Shown one piece after another: positions 1-12,892 of a stretch of DNA of 64,000 bases (positions are counted from its first letter, which is position 1; each line of letters starts with the position of its first letter). Below the pieces are notes generated by a model, which saw only the letters and a list, made by a program, of their open reading frames with translations, did not search any database and was not told the DNA's origin. The stretch spans positions 62,001 through 126,000 of the forward strand of contig NZ_FMXM01000005.1 in the NCBI RefSeq assembly GCF_900103325.1, written 5' to 3'. This stretch comes from Mesorhizobium qingshengii (GTDB taxonomy: Bacteria > Pseudomonadota > Alphaproteobacteria > Rhizobiales > Rhizobiaceae). Both the position numbers and the translations under genes were made by a program.

Positions 1-152
1 GTGGACGGCGCCTGGACGAGACGAAGCCCGGAACAGGTCTCGGGCTGGCCATTGTCGCCGACCTCGTCAACGAGTATGGAGGCGTTCTGTCGCTCGAACG
101 GTCCGGCATGGGCGGATTGAAGGCGGTGGTGCGGTTGCGGAGCCTTCAATGA
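1..152 (+). CDS. feuQ: Sensor histidine kinase, C-terminal end (FeuQ-like, partial)
   Basis: This is the last 49 codons of a gene that begins outside the window; the reading frame starts at base 3. It ends the ATP-binding domain of a histidine kinase: the G2 box GTGLGLAIV is followed by a typical final beta strand (LKAVVRL). The kinase would phosphorylate a partner response regulator. The name FeuQ rests on context, because I know rhizobial maps in which feuPQ precede the cytochrome c maturation genes that follow here. The family call is secure from the G2 box; the exact name is an inference. Confidence 0.7.
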   Translation, partial: GRRLDETKPGTGLGLAIVADLVNEYGGVLSLERSGMGGLKAVVRLRSLQ

Positions 153-328
153 TCAATCGACATCGATGGAAGGGGCATGCTCTCGGTGGCATGTCGATTG
201 GTTCCGCGGCGACCGATCCCGGCCAAATTTCCGACAAATATCAATACTATGGCCACGCCAACTTCTCCGATGACGCGGCCCCCGGCTCATCCATGGCAGG
301 CTCCAACTCAAGAAAACCGGTTGTTGGC

Positions 329-769
329 ATGAAGATTCGCGTCGCGCTCGTTTCCGCATTGCTGGCCGTTTCCGGCTGCACCACCTTGAGCGGCAAGGGC
401 CCTGCCATCGCGCCGACGCTCGCCGCGACGCCTCCGGCCAGCGGTGGCAAGGTCACCACGACGATCATTTCCGCGATGGGCGGCGGTCTCATCGGCGGGT
501 CGATCGGCGCCGGCCTCAGCGATGCCGAGAAGCGCAGTGCGCTCGAGGCTGAATACAAGGCGCTGGAATATACGACCAGTGGCCAGAAAGTGACGTGGAA
601 GGGCGCCCAGGCTTCGCGTTATGGCGAGGTGGTTCCGGCCCAGCCCTACCGCGTCGGGTCGCAAGACTGCCGCCAGTACACGCAGACGGTGTTTAACGGC
701 GGGGCCGGCGTCACGGCGCGCGGAACCGCCTGCCGCAACGCCGACGGCAGCTGGACGCCGCTGACCTGA
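329..769 (+). CDS. Small surface lipoprotein with glycine zipper (17 kDa antigen-like)
   Basis: The 146-residue product starts with a lipoprotein signal peptide (MKIRVALVSALLAVSGC), Cys17 being the predicted lipidation site. A glycine-rich segment (GGGLIGGSIGAGL, about residues 51-63) looks like a membrane-inserting glycine zipper, and the C-terminus (TARGTACRNADGSW) matches the RT0821/Lpp0805 or 17-kDa surface antigen type. The frame stays open upstream to an ATG at 149 overlapping the kinase stop, but the ATG at 329 gives a proper signal peptide and was chosen. It probably sits in the outer membrane; its function is not known from sequence. Confidence 0.75.
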   Translation: MKIRVALVSALLAVSGCTTLSGKGPAIAPTLAATPPASGGKVTTTIISAMGGGLIGGSIGAGLSDAEKRSALEAEYKALEYTTSGQKVTWKGAQASRYGEVVPAQPYRVGSQDCRQYTQTVFNGGAGVTARGTACRNADGSWTPLT

Positions 770-895
770 CAACCAATTGGGTCCAGTTGGATCCGGCAGA
801 TTGATGTCGATCAAGGACATGCGGCGCACCTGCCGTCAAAGCGTCGCAGGACGCCTGAGTTGGCAGGGCAGGGCTCTGCCGTTATTGGAAGAACC

Positions 896-2035
896 ATGCT
901 TTTCTGGGTCATAGCCGCAATTCTCACACTGGGCGCAAGCTTGGCGGTACTGCTGCCGCTGGCTGGCGGCTCGAAGGGCGCGTCGTCGAGCGGCGATCAC
1001 GATCTGGAAGTCTATCGCGATCAGTTGTCCGAGCTCGACCGCGACGCCGCGCGCGGCTTGATCCAGCCGGCGGAGGCGACTGAGGCGCGCGCAGAAATCG
1101 CCCGTCGCATTCTTCGTCTCGACAATGCGGAAGTGGGCGGCGAGGCATCCGCCAGGCGAGCATCGGTCGCGGCAAGGCTGGTGGCAACCGCGGCCGTGTT
1201 GGTGGTACCGATTGTCAGCTGGGGCCTCTACAGCCAGCTCGGCTCGCCTGATCTGCCGTCGCAACCGCTCAGCGAGCGGTTGGCCAAGAATCCGGCCGAC
1301 AGCTCGGTCGACGAACTGGTGGCGCGGGCGGAAGCCCATCTTGCCGCCAATCCTTCCGATGGCAGGGGATGGGACGTGCTGGCGCCGGTCTATCTGCGCA
1401 TGCAGCGCTTTTCCGACGCGGCAGCGGCGTATCGCAACGCCATTCGCCTCGATGGTGACAGCGCCGATCGCCAAGCCGGTCTTGGCGAGGCGATCGCCAG
1501 TGCTGCGGGCGGCATTGTCTCGGCCGATGCCCAGGATGCCTTCGAAGCGGCGCTGAAGCTCGATCCGGCCAATGCGAAAGCCAGCTTCTACCTGGCCGTG
1601 GCGCTGGCGCAGGAAGGGCGCGGCCAGGAGGCCGTCACGGCCTGGCAGGCCATGCTGGGCAAGCTATCGCCGGATTCGCCGTGGCGCAGTGCGGTCGAGC
1701 AGGCGCTGGCGAAATCCGGCAGCCCCGAGATCGCTTCCGGGAGCACCGCGAACGGTCCCGGTGCCGGCGATATCGACGCCGCCTCCGCCATGTCTCCCGC
1801 CGACAGGGAAGCCATGATCAACACGATGGTCGCCGGCCTCGACGACAAATTGCGGCAAAACCCACGTGACGCGGAAGGATGGATGCGGCTCGTTCGTTCC
1901 TATGTCGTGTTGGGCAAGGCCGACCAAGCACGTGACGCGCTGGGTCGCGCCATTGCCGTCTTTGGGGCCGACAGTGACGAAGCAAAGAAGTTCACCGCCT
2001 TTGCCGCCTCGCTTGGCCTGACGGCAACGGAGTAA
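896..2035 (+). CDS. ccmI: Cytochrome c maturation protein CcmI (CycH)
   Basis: The 379-residue protein has an N-terminal membrane helix (LFWVIAAILTLGASLAVLL), a short cytoplasmic segment, a second helix near residues 100-118, and a large periplasmic part with TPR-like helices. CcmI is known to bind apocytochrome c and hand it to the heme ligation complex. The start at 896 has GGAAG just upstream; a TTG at 860 extends the frame but lacks a good ribosome site. It is the first gene of ccmI-ccmE-ccmF-ccmH, called cycHJKL in rhizobia. Confidence 0.92.
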   Translation: MLFWVIAAILTLGASLAVLLPLAGGSKGASSSGDHDLEVYRDQLSELDRDAARGLIQPAEATEARAEIARRILRLDNAEVGGEASARRASVAARLVATAAVLVVPIVSWGLYSQLGSPDLPSQPLSERLAKNPADSSVDELVARAEAHLAANPSDGRGWDVLAPVYLRMQRFSDAAAAYRNAIRLDGDSADRQAGLGEAIASAAGGIVSADAQDAFEAALKLDPANAKASFYLAVALAQEGRGQEAVTAWQAMLGKLSPDSPWRSAVEQALAKSGSPEIASGSTANGPGAGDIDAASAMSPADREAMINTMVAGLDDKLRQNPRDAEGWMRLVRSYVVLGKADQARDALGRAIAVFGADSDEAKKFTAFAASLGLTATE

Positions 2036-2041
2036 CCAGAC

Positions 2042-2485
2042 ATGACGCGTAAGCAGAAACGACTGTCGGTGATCGCGGGCGGGTTGGCTTTTCTGGGCGC
2101 CGCCACCGGACTGACATTCTACGCGCTCGGCCAGAAGGCCTCCTATTTCTACATGCCCGCCGACCTGACCACCGCCAGCCTGCAGCCCGGCCAGCGCATC
2201 AGGCTGGGCGGCCTTGTCGAAAAGGGTACCGTCGAGCGCGGCCAGGGCGCCACGGTGGCTTTTTCGGTGACCGATAACCAGAAGGACGTCAAGGTCAGCT
2301 ACACCGGCATCCTTCCCGACCTTTTCCGGGAAGGGCAGGGGGTGATCACCGAAGGCTCGTTTGACGCGAACGGCGTCTTCGTCGCCGACAGCGTGCTGGC
2401 CAAGCACGACGAGAACTATATGCCCAAGGACGTGGCCGACAGGCTAAAAGCCGAGGGCGTGTGGGAGGAAAGCAAAAGTGAATAG
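2042..2485 (+). CDS. ccmE: Heme chaperone CcmE (CycJ)
   Basis: The 147-residue protein has a short cytoplasmic tail, one membrane helix (about residues 9-28) and a periplasmic beta-barrel domain. The C-terminal motif [10 protein letters not shown] holds the His that binds heme covalently in this family (HxxxY). CcmE carries heme to CcmF/CcmH for attachment to apocytochrome c. It starts six bases after the ccmI stop, which indicates one transcript. Confidence 0.95.
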   Translation: MTRKQKRLSVIAGGLAFLGAATGLTFYALGQKASYFYMPADLTTASLQPGQRIRLGGLVEKGTVERGQGATVAFSVTDNQKDVKVSYTGILPDLFREGQGVITEGSFDANGVFVADSVLAKHDENYMPKDVADRLKAEGVWEESKSE

Positions 2486-2556
2486 GCAGGTTCCGCAAGA
2501 GTGTCCCACTGTTTTGCGGCAAGAATCCGCGGCAGAACAAAAATCTGGACGCCACG

Positions 2557-4548
2557 ATGGTTGAGACCGGACATTTCGCCCTGGTCCTGGCGTTTGCGCT
2601 TTCGCTGGTACAGACGATCGTGCCGCTGTTTGGCGCGCGTTTGAACAACCAACGACTGATGGCTGTCGGTGGTCCGGTCGCGGTGAGCGGCTTTGCCCTG
2701 ACGGCGCTGTCCTTCGTCGCGCTGGCGAGCGCCTATGCAAGCTCGGACTTCTCGGTGGCGAGTGTGTGGGAAAACTCGCACTCGCTGCAGCCGCTGATCT
2801 ACAAGATCACCGGAACCTGGGGCAATCACGAAGGCTCGATGCTGCTCTGGGTGCTGATCCTGACCTTCTTCGGTTCGCTTGTCGCTGCTTTCGGGTCCAA
2901 CCTGCCGGCGACGCTGCGGGCCAATGTACTTGCCGTGCAAGGGGCGATCGGCGCCGCCTTCTTCCTGTTCATCCTGGCAACGTCCAATCCGTTCACCCGC
3001 CTCAATCCGGCGCCCATCGAAGGCCGCGATCTCAACCCCATCCTGCAGGATCTCGGTCTCGCCGTTCACCCGCCGCTGCTCTATCTCGGCTATGTCGGCT
3101 TCTCGATCTGCTTTTCCTTCTCGGTCGCCGCTCTCATCGAGGGGCGCATCGACGCATCCTGGGCGCGCTGGGTGCGGCCGTGGACGCTGGTCGCCTGGAT
3201 GTTCCTGACCGGCGGCATCGCCATGGGATCATACTGGGCCTATTACGAGCTCGGCTGGGGCGGTTTCTGGTTCTGGGATCCGGTCGAGAATGCCTCCTTC
3301 ATGCCGTGGCTGGCGGGCACGGCGCTGCTCCATTCGGCCATCGTGATGGAAAAGCGCTCGGCGCTGAAGATCTGGACGCTGCTGCTCGCCATCCTCACCT
3401 TTTCACTGTCGCTGCTCGGCACCTTCCTGGTGCGCTCGGGCGTGTTGACCTCAGTGCACGCCTTTGCCACCGATCCGACACGCGGCATCTTCATCCTGTG
3501 CATCCTCACGCTGTTCATTGGCGGCTCGCTGGCGTTGTTCGCGCTGCGCGCCTCCCGATTGACGGCCGGCGGCCTGTTCCATCCGATTTCGCGCGAGGGC
3601 GCGCTTGTCCTCAACAATTTGTTCCTGACCACGGCCACCGCGACCGTGTTCGTCGGCACGCTCTATCCGCTGGCCGTCGAGGCCTTTTCGGCCGACAAGA
3701 TCTCGGTCGGCGCGCCGTTTTTCAACCTGACCTTCGGGCCGTTGATGGTGCCGCTGCTGGTGATGGTTCCGTTCGGTCCGCTGCTGGCCTGGAAGCGTGG
3801 CGACGTCTTCGCCGCCGCGCAGCGCCTGATGGTGGCCTTTGCCGCGGCCCTTCTGGTAACGCTGGTCACCGCGCTATTCATCGATGGCGCCTCGGTGTTC
3901 GCGGCGCTTGGCGTCGGTCTTGCCGTCTGGCTGATCCTCGGCGCGCTCACCGACCTAGCGGTCAAGTCCGGCTTTGGCAATGTTGCTACGGGGATCATGG
4001 TCAGGCGCTTGCTTGGCTTGCCACGCTCGGTCTTCGGCACTGCCTTCGCCCATCTTGGTCTTGGCCTGACCACGCTCGGCATCGTCGGGACGCTTTGCTT
4101 CGGCACCGAAAAGATATTGTCGATGCATGCCGGCGAGACGGTGGAATTGTCCGGCCACACGCTGCGTTTCGTCGGGCTTTATCCTGCCCAGGGGCCGAAC
4201 TATAGCGAGGACCGTGGTCGCTTCGAACTGATCGGCGCCAGCGGCAGCGCTATCGGCGAAATGAGTTCCGCCAAGCGTTTCTATCCGGTGCGGCAGATGA
4301 CGACGACGGAGTCCGGCATCAAGACGCTCTGGTTCAGTCAGCTCTACCTTTCGCTCGGCGACGAGGGCAAGGATGGCTCGGTCGTGGTGCGCCTGTGGTG
4401 GAAACCACTGGTCACCTTGATCTGGGGCGGCGGCCTGGTGATGATGGCGGGCGCCGCCATGTCGCTGATGGACAGGCGCCTGCGCGTCGGCGCCCCATCG
4501 CGCCGCCGCAGGCAGGCGAGCGCCGTGACGTCGGCGGGACTGCCATGA
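2557..4548 (+). CDS. ccmF: Heme lyase subunit CcmF (CycK)
   Basis: The 663-residue polytopic inner-membrane protein contains the tryptophan-rich WWD-type motif (WGGFWFWDPVENASFMPW, about residues 230-247) that binds heme on the periplasmic side. Many hydrophobic segments run through the whole length, with a periplasmic domain near residues 525-620. With CcmH and CcmI it ligates heme to CXXCH motifs of apocytochromes. The length is usual for the family. The stop overlaps the ccmH start (ATGA). Confidence 0.95.
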   Translation: MVETGHFALVLAFALSLVQTIVPLFGARLNNQRLMAVGGPVAVSGFALTALSFVALASAYASSDFSVASVWENSHSLQPLIYKITGTWGNHEGSMLLWVLILTFFGSLVAAFGSNLPATLRANVLAVQGAIGAAFFLFILATSNPFTRLNPAPIEGRDLNPILQDLGLAVHPPLLYLGYVGFSICFSFSVAALIEGRIDASWARWVRPWTLVAWMFLTGGIAMGSYWAYYELGWGGFWFWDPVENASFMPWLAGTALLHSAIVMEKRSALKIWTLLLAILTFSLSLLGTFLVRSGVLTSVHAFATDPTRGIFILCILTLFIGGSLALFALRASRLTAGGLFHPISREGALVLNNLFLTTATATVFVGTLYPLAVEAFSADKISVGAPFFNLTFGPLMVPLLVMVPFGPLLAWKRGDVFAAAQRLMVAFAAALLVTLVTALFIDGASVFAALGVGLAVWLILGALTDLAVKSGFGNVATGIMVRRLLGLPRSVFGTAFAHLGLGLTTLGIVGTLCFGTEKILSMHAGETVELSGHTLRFVGLYPAQGPNYSEDRGRFELIGASGSAIGEMSSAKRFYPVRQMTTTESGIKTLWFSQLYLSLGDEGKDGSVVVRLWWKPLVTLIWGGGLVMMAGAAMSLMDRRLRVGAPSRRRRQASAVTSAGLP

Positions 4549-5012
4549 ACGCGAGGCTTTCGCTGACCTCGATTGTCCTGCTGCTGGCACTGTTCTTTGC
4601 CGGCACGGCACTGGCGGTGAAGCCGGACGAGATGCTGGCCGATCCGGCGCTGGAGGCGAGGGCGCGAGTGCTCTCGGAAGGCCTGCGCTGCATGGTTTGC
4701 CAGAACCAGTCGATCGACGAATCCGACGCCGATCTTGCTCGCGATCTGCGCATCCTTGTGCGCCAGCGCCTCGTTGCCGGCGATACCGACCAGCAAGTGA
4801 TGGATTACGTGGTGTCACGTTACGGCGAGTTCGTGCTGTTGAAGCCGCGCTTCGAGCCGCGCAATGCCTTGCTGTGGGGTACGCCGGTCATCCTGCTGCT
4901 GGTGGGCGGCTTTTTCATCGTACTGACGGCGCGGTCGCGCCGCACGCTGGCAACAAAATCCCTGTCGGCCGAAGAACAGGCATCTTTGGACGCCATATTG
5001 CGCCGCGACTGA
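4545..5012 (+). CDS. ccmH: Cytochrome c maturation thioredoxin-like protein CcmH (CycL)
   Basis: The 155-residue protein has a signal peptide or anchor (residues 1-23), the family motif RCMVCQNQ with the redox-active CxxC, and a membrane helix near residues 108-126. CcmH keeps the heme-binding cysteines of apocytochrome c reduced. The ATG at 4545 overlaps the ccmF stop, which argues for translational coupling and decides the start over longer upstream reading. It closes the ccm operon. Confidence 0.94.
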   Translation: MNARLSLTSIVLLLALFFAGTALAVKPDEMLADPALEARARVLSEGLRCMVCQNQSIDESDADLARDLRILVRQRLVAGDTDQQVMDYVVSRYGEFVLLKPRFEPRNALLWGTPVILLLVGGFFIVLTARSRRTLATKSLSAEEQASLDAILRRD

Positions 5013-5142
5013 CGGCTGCGGCCACCCGCGAACATTACCAAAGTTTCATGTGTCGGAAATGGCGCTGTAATGTGCGCCTCTCTAAGTCTCCTTTCCCGAG
5101 GATGCCGATCAAGCGCGTCCATTTGAAGAGGATACGAGACCC

Positions 5143-6702
5143 ATGAATGTTGCCCCCAATTCATATTCCGTCACCCGCAAGCGTCTCATGGCTGCCGTCG
5201 CGTCCATCGCCGTTGCCGGTGCGATCGGCGTCGGCGTGCTGACGAGCGGAACAGGGCCTGTTCTGGCTGATGCCGTGCGCGTCGAGGCACCGCAGGTGCC
5301 GGGCTTCGCCGACGTCGTCGAGCGCGTTTCGCCAGCCGTGGTCAGCGTCAAGGTCAAGGCCAAGATCAGCCCGGCGGCGGACGATGGCTCCGACCAGTTC
5401 GACGATCCGAATGGCATGAACAACCTGCCCGACAATCCGCAGTTGCGCCGCTTCTTCAAGGAATTCCGCGGCTTTGGCGACCAGGGCGGCCAGAACGAAG
5501 ACGGTCACCGCCGGTTCGGACGCCGCGACCACAACAACGGCCAGCCGCGGCCTGTTGCGCAGGGTTCCGGCTTCTTCATCTCCGATGACGGCTATCTCGT
5601 CACCAACAACCATGTCGTCGAGGAAGGCTCGGCCTTCACCGTGGTGATGAATGATGGCAAGGAACTCGACGCCAAGCTGATCGGCACCGATCCGCGCACC
5701 GATCTCGCCGTGCTCAAGGTCGACGGTGTCGGCAAGTTCACCTATGTCGACTTCGCCGACGATTCCAAGGTTCGCGTCGGCGACTGGGTGGTGGCCGTCG
5801 GCAATCCGTTCGGCCTCGGCGGCACCGTCACCGCTGGTATCGTCTCGGCCCGCGGCCGCGACATCGGCGCTGGCCCCTATGACGACTTCCTCCAGATCGA
5901 CGCCTCGGTCAATCGCGGCAATTCGGGCGGCCCGACCTTCAACCTCAACGGCCAGGTCGTCGGCATCAACACGGCGATCTTCTCGCCTTCCGGCGGCAGC
6001 GTCGGCATCGCCTTCGACATTCCGGCTTCGACCGCCAAGCAGGTGGTGCAGGACCTGATGAAGAGCGGCAGTGTGCAGCGCGGCTGGCTTGGCGTGGAAA
6101 TCCAGCCGGTCACGGCGGACATCGCCGATTCGCTTGGCCTGAAGTCGGACAAGGGAGCCTTGGTGTCCAGCGCCCAGGACAATGGCCCCGGCAAGAAGGC
6201 GGGCATATCGGCCGGTGACGTGATCACCCAGGTCGACGGCAAGGACGTCGCTTCGCCGAAGGAGCTTGCCCGGCTTATCGGTGCTTACTCGCCGGGCAAA
6301 TCAGTCGATGTCACGGTCTGGCGTGACGGCAAGAGCCAGACGGTCAAGGTCGACCTCGGCACGTTGCCCACGAGCGACAAGCAGGCTTCGGCCGACCAGC
6401 CGCAGCAGCCCGCCGCTCCGGCAAAACCCGATACCCTGGCCGATCTCGGTCTGACCGTCACCAAGTCCGAAAACGGCAAGGGTCTGGTGGTGACCGATGT
6501 CGATCCGGACAGCGAGGCCGCCGATCGCGGCATCCAGCCGGGCGACATCATCACCACCGTCAACTCGACCGAAGTGAACGGCACCGAGGACGTCGCCAAG
6601 GCCATGACCGAAGCGGTCAAATCCGGCCGCAAGGCAGTGCTGATGCAGATCACTCGCGACGACAACAACCGTTTCGTCGCGCTGCCCGTCGCCAAGGGCT
6701 GA
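5143..6702 (+). CDS. degP: Periplasmic serine protease DegP/HtrA with two PDZ domains
   Basis: The 519-residue protein has an N-terminal signal segment (about residues 14-42) and a trypsin-like domain with the triad His in TNNHVVEEG, Asp in PRTDLAVLKV and Ser in NRGNSGGPTFN, then two PDZ domains (about residues 300-390 and 425-510). It degrades or refolds misfolded envelope proteins. A low-complexity charged stretch rich in Gln, Arg and Gly (about residues 104-128) precedes the protease core. It follows ccmH by 130 bases, and probably has its own promoter. In rhizobia degP follows cycHJKL, as here. Confidence 0.94.
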   Translation: MNVAPNSYSVTRKRLMAAVASIAVAGAIGVGVLTSGTGPVLADAVRVEAPQVPGFADVVERVSPAVVSVKVKAKISPAADDGSDQFDDPNGMNNLPDNPQLRRFFKEFRGFGDQGGQNEDGHRRFGRRDHNNGQPRPVAQGSGFFISDDGYLVTNNHVVEEGSAFTVVMNDGKELDAKLIGTDPRTDLAVLKVDGVGKFTYVDFADDSKVRVGDWVVAVGNPFGLGGTVTAGIVSARGRDIGAGPYDDFLQIDASVNRGNSGGPTFNLNGQVVGINTAIFSPSGGSVGIAFDIPASTAKQVVQDLMKSGSVQRGWLGVEIQPVTADIADSLGLKSDKGALVSSAQDNGPGKKAGISAGDVITQVDGKDVASPKELARLIGAYSPGKSVDVTVWRDGKSQTVKVDLGTLPTSDKQASADQPQQPAAPAKPDTLADLGLTVTKSENGKGLVVTDVDPDSEAADRGIQPGDIITTVNSTEVNGTEDVAKAMTEAVKSGRKAVLMQITRDDNNRFVALPVAKG

Positions 6703-7034
6703 TGCCGGCTCCGGAACCGGAGTTCGGTTTCGGAGGCGGCAGGTTCGACTTTTCCAGTGCGGCCGTTTCAACACCCCCGAGCCGCCGCACGGGAAAGCAT
6801 GGAGCCGAGCACGTTAGTCAGTCATCGCGCTCTCCTCCGGCGACAGCGGGCCTCCCATCGCCCGCTGCCGCTCATTTCCAAAAGCGCGTTTCAGCAATCT
6901 TGGTGAAACGACATCGGGAACGAGGATTTTCATCGCGCGGCTTCCAATCATCTTGATCGCGATGCGCTTTGGCAAAGGCCACAATGCAGATGCCTGCTAC
7001 TCAACCTTCCAGCGAAATCGCGTATAACAGTCCG
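6703..7034. other. Intergenic region after degP with a hairpin
   Basis: No gene is supported in these 332 bases. An 8-bp inverted repeat, CAGCGGGC at 6844-6851 and GCCCGCTG at 6860-6867, could form a hairpin that ends the degP transcript, although no run of T follows. The start chosen for the next gene (7035) gives a canonical receiver domain; the open frame reaching back to 6969 is ignored. The promoter of the two-component pair presumably lies here, but I see no clear motif. Confidence 0.5.
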
Positions 7035-7709
7035 ATGAAGATTCTCGTCATAGAAGACGATCGCGAGGCCGCGGATTACTTGCAGAAAGCCTTCACCGAG
7101 GCCGGTCACACCGCGCATGTCGCCGGTGACGGCGAAACCGGTTTCGCGCTCGCCGATGCCGGCGATTACGACGTGATGGTCATCGACCGCATGATGCCGC
7201 GCCGCGACGGCCTGTCGGTCATCACCGGTCTGAGGTCCAGGGGCAACACGACGCCGGTGCTGATCCTGTCGGCGCTCGGCGAGGTCGATGACAGGGTCAC
7301 CGGCCTGCGCGCCGGCGGCGACGATTATCTGACCAAGCCCTACGCTTTCTCCGAGCTTCTGGCCCGCGTCGAGGTCCTGAACCGCCGCGCCAGCGCCAAG
7401 GAAGCCGAAACCGTCTACCGTGTCGGCGATCTCGAACTCGACAGGCTGTCGCATTCGGTCCGCCGCGCGGCGCGCGAGATCACGCTGCAGCCGCGCGAAT
7501 TCCGCCTGCTCGAATATCTGATGCGCCATGCCGGCCAGGTGGTGACGCGCACCATGCTGCTCGAGAATGTCTGGGACTATCATTTCGATCCGCAGACCAA
7601 CGTCATCGACGTCCATGTCTCGCGACTGCGCGGCAAGATCGAGAAGGGTTTCGACAAGCCGATCCTGCATACGGTTCGCGGCGCCGGCTATATGCTGAAG
7701 AGCGGCTAG
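7035..7709 (+). CDS. OmpR/PhoB-family response regulator
   Basis: The 224-residue protein has a receiver domain starting MKILVIEDDREAADYL, with acidic pocket residues Glu8-Asp10, the phospho-acceptor Asp in MVIDRMMPRRDG (about residue 52) and the switch Lys in LTKPYAF. A winged-helix DNA-binding domain follows (about residues 125-220, ending HTVRGAGYMLKSG). The next gene, seven bases on, encodes its likely kinase. The same pair sits between degP and glnE in rhizobial maps I know. The target genes cannot be told from sequence. Confidence 0.93.
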   Translation: MKILVIEDDREAADYLQKAFTEAGHTAHVAGDGETGFALADAGDYDVMVIDRMMPRRDGLSVITGLRSRGNTTPVLILSALGEVDDRVTGLRAGGDDYLTKPYAFSELLARVEVLNRRASAKEAETVYRVGDLELDRLSHSVRRAAREITLQPREFRLLEYLMRHAGQVVTRTMLLENVWDYHFDPQTNVIDVHVSRLRGKIEKGFDKPILHTVRGAGYMLKSG

Positions 7710-7716
7710 CAGCAGC

Positions 7717-9194
7717 ATGGCTCTTTCCGTGCCAGCCATCATGAAGACGACGGCAGCGCGGCTTTCGGCGCTCTATCTTCTGCTCTTCGCACTCTGCGCC
7801 GTAATGCTTGTCTTCTACATGACCTCGCTGTCGGCGCGCATGCTGACCGCGCAGACGCAGGAGACCATCAACGACGAGGTGCTCGGCCTCGCTCGCGCCT
7901 ATCAGCGAGGCGGACTGCCGATCCTGGTCCGCGTGGTCGAACAGCGTTCCCGGCAGCCTGGGGCCAACCTCTATCTGATCGCCGACGCCAACGGCCAGAT
8001 CCTGACCGGCAACGTGCAGAGCCTGGAGCCGGGCGTTCTGGAAAACGAAGGCTGGACCAGCAGCCCGTTCTCCTATCAGCGCTTTGGCGAGGGAGAGCTT
8101 GAGCGTCTGCGCAATCTGCCTGCTGAACAAGGCACCACCACGCAACCCGATCAGAACGATACGCAGGCACAAGGCGAAAAGGGTCACAACGCCATTGCCT
8201 TGGTGCTTCGTCTGCCAAACCAGATGATCATGCTGGTCGGCCGCGACCTTGGCGAGCCGGAGCGCCTTCGCGCCGTCATCCGCCGCGCTTTGACGTTGGC
8301 GCTCGGCATGATGGCGGTTGGCGGACTGCTGATCTGGTTCTTTGTCGGCCGCGCTGCGCTGAAGCGCATCGACAGTGTGTCGGAAGCAAGCCGCCGCATC
8401 ATGGGCGGCGACCTGTCGGGCCGGCTGCCGGTCACTGGGGCCGGTGACGAGTTCGACCGTCTCTCCGAGAACCTCAATTCCATGCTGGCCAGGATCGCCA
8501 CGCTCAATGAAGGCTTGAAACAGGTTTCCGACAACATCGCGCATGATTTGAAGACACCGTTGACACGGCTGCGCAACCGCGCCGAAGCGACGCTTTCCGG
8601 CAAGCACAAGCCCACCGACTACCGCCTGGCGCTGGAAAGCACGATTGCCGAGTCCGATCAGCTGATAAAGACCTTCAATGCCATCCTGATGATTTCCCGG
8701 CTGGAGGCGGGCTATTCTTCGGAAAACACCAACCGCGTCGATCTGGCGGCGGCGGTGCGCGATGTCGTGGAGCTCTACGAGCCGGTGGCGGAAGAGGCCA
8801 ACGTTTCGCTGGAAGCCGCGACGGACGGCGCCTTCATAGTCAACGGCAATCGCGAGCTGATTGGCCAGGCGCTGTCCAACATCGTCGACAATGCAATCAA
8901 ATACTCGACCGATTCCACCTCCAAACCGGCCGTTCGCGTGGCGCTCGGTCGCGCCGGCGGCGAAGTCAGGCTTTCCGTCACCGACAATGGCCAGGGCATC
9001 CCGGACGATGCCGACCGCGCACGGGTGACCGAACGTTTCGTGCGGCTGGAGAAGAGCCGTTCGCAGCCTGGTTCGGGCCTTGGTCTCAGCCTCGCCAAGG
9101 CGGTGATGACATTTCACAATGGCCGGCTTGATCTCTTGCCTGGCAATCCCGGACTATCCGTGGTCATGAGTTTTCCCGCACGGGAGGATCATTG

Positions 9195-9195
<1 letters not shown>
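7717..9195 (+). CDS. Sensor histidine kinase of the two-component pair
   Basis: The 492-residue inner-membrane kinase has two membrane helices (about residues 18-36 and 190-210), a periplasmic sensor between them and a HAMP domain. The His-box NIAHDLKTPLTRLR carries the phospho-acceptor, followed by an N box (NIVDNAIKYS), G1 (TDNGQGIP) and G2 (GSGLGLSLAKAV). It should phosphorylate the regulator encoded just upstream. An ATG at 7741 is an alternative start. The stop overlaps the glnE start. The ligand is unknown. Confidence 0.92.
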
Positions 9196-12155
<2,960 letters not shown>

Positions 12156-12173
12156 CGAACGGTTGTCCGGCCA

Positions 12174-12241
12174 GAGCATCGGACCCAACGGTGGGAACCG
12201 GTTTTTGGAAAATCCGATGCTCAAACAAGGAGATAGAGCGG
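12174..12241. repeat. Interspersed palindromic repeat after glnE
   Basis: GAGCATCGGA (12174-12183) is matched in reverse complement by TCCGATGCTC (12213-12222), and the space between holds the GTGGGAACCGG core that I recognise as a recurring intergenic element in Rhizobiales. A related element with the same core lies at 53088-53134. It lies between glnE and the EF-hand gene and could form a hairpin in the transcript. Confidence 0.7.
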
Positions 12242-12301
12242 CAATAAGATCGAAGATCCGCAGCTCTGGCATCGGGGGTAACGATGCAACAGGAGAAGAT
12301 C

Positions 12302-12781
12302 ATGAGAAAGACGACCAAACTTGCCCTTGCCTTCGTAGCCTTGGCCAGCGCCGTCGGCACCACGGCCTATGCCGAAAACAACGCCAGCGCAAAAATGCGC
12401 GAAGGCATGATGATGCGCCTCAACAAGGCGATGAGCGATTCGGACGGCACCATCACGTTCGACCAGTTTTCCGACGCCATGGACGCGCGGCTGAAGAAGC
12501 TCGTTGCCGACAATGGCGGCAAGCTGACCGTCGCCCAACTCGCAGACGCGCTGGAGAAGGCGCGTTTCGAGCGGATGGCCAAGCGCATCATCGCTCGCTA
12601 CGACAGCAAGGGCGACGGCACGCTGACCACCGACGACATCACCAGTCGCGAGAGAAAGGTCTTTGCCATGCTCGACAGAAACAATGACGGCAAGATCGAA
12701 AAGAGTGAGCTGCCGAAAGGCGACCGCTTTGGCCGCCACCGCAAATCGGATGGCGACGGCAATGACGGCGACATGCAGTAG
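12302..12781 (+). CDS. Secreted EF-hand calcium-binding protein
   Basis: The 159-residue protein starts with a signal peptide (about residues 1-24, cleavage after AYA) and carries three EF-hand-like loops: DSDGTITFDQF, YDSKGDGTLTTDDI and LDRNNDGKIEKSEL, of which the last two are the most canonical. The tail is rich in Asp, Gly and basic residues. It probably binds Ca2+ in the periplasm; no enzymatic domain is visible. The ATG at 12302 has AGGAGA upstream and was preferred over the ATG at 12284, which would place charged residues ahead of the signal peptide. Confidence 0.82.
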   Translation: MRKTTKLALAFVALASAVGTTAYAENNASAKMREGMMMRLNKAMSDSDGTITFDQFSDAMDARLKKLVADNGGKLTVAQLADALEKARFERMAKRIIARYDSKGDGTLTTDDITSRERKVFAMLDRNNDGKIEKSELPKGDRFGRHRKSDGDGNDGDMQ

Positions 12782-12892
12782 GGAAGCAAGCCGCGTCCTG
12801 AGGGCCTGACTGGAGGCTCCGACATCTGAAACGTGGAATTCCGGCGGCAGGCGCCGCCGGAGACACGTTCCCCGACCAACCGGCTGAACTCG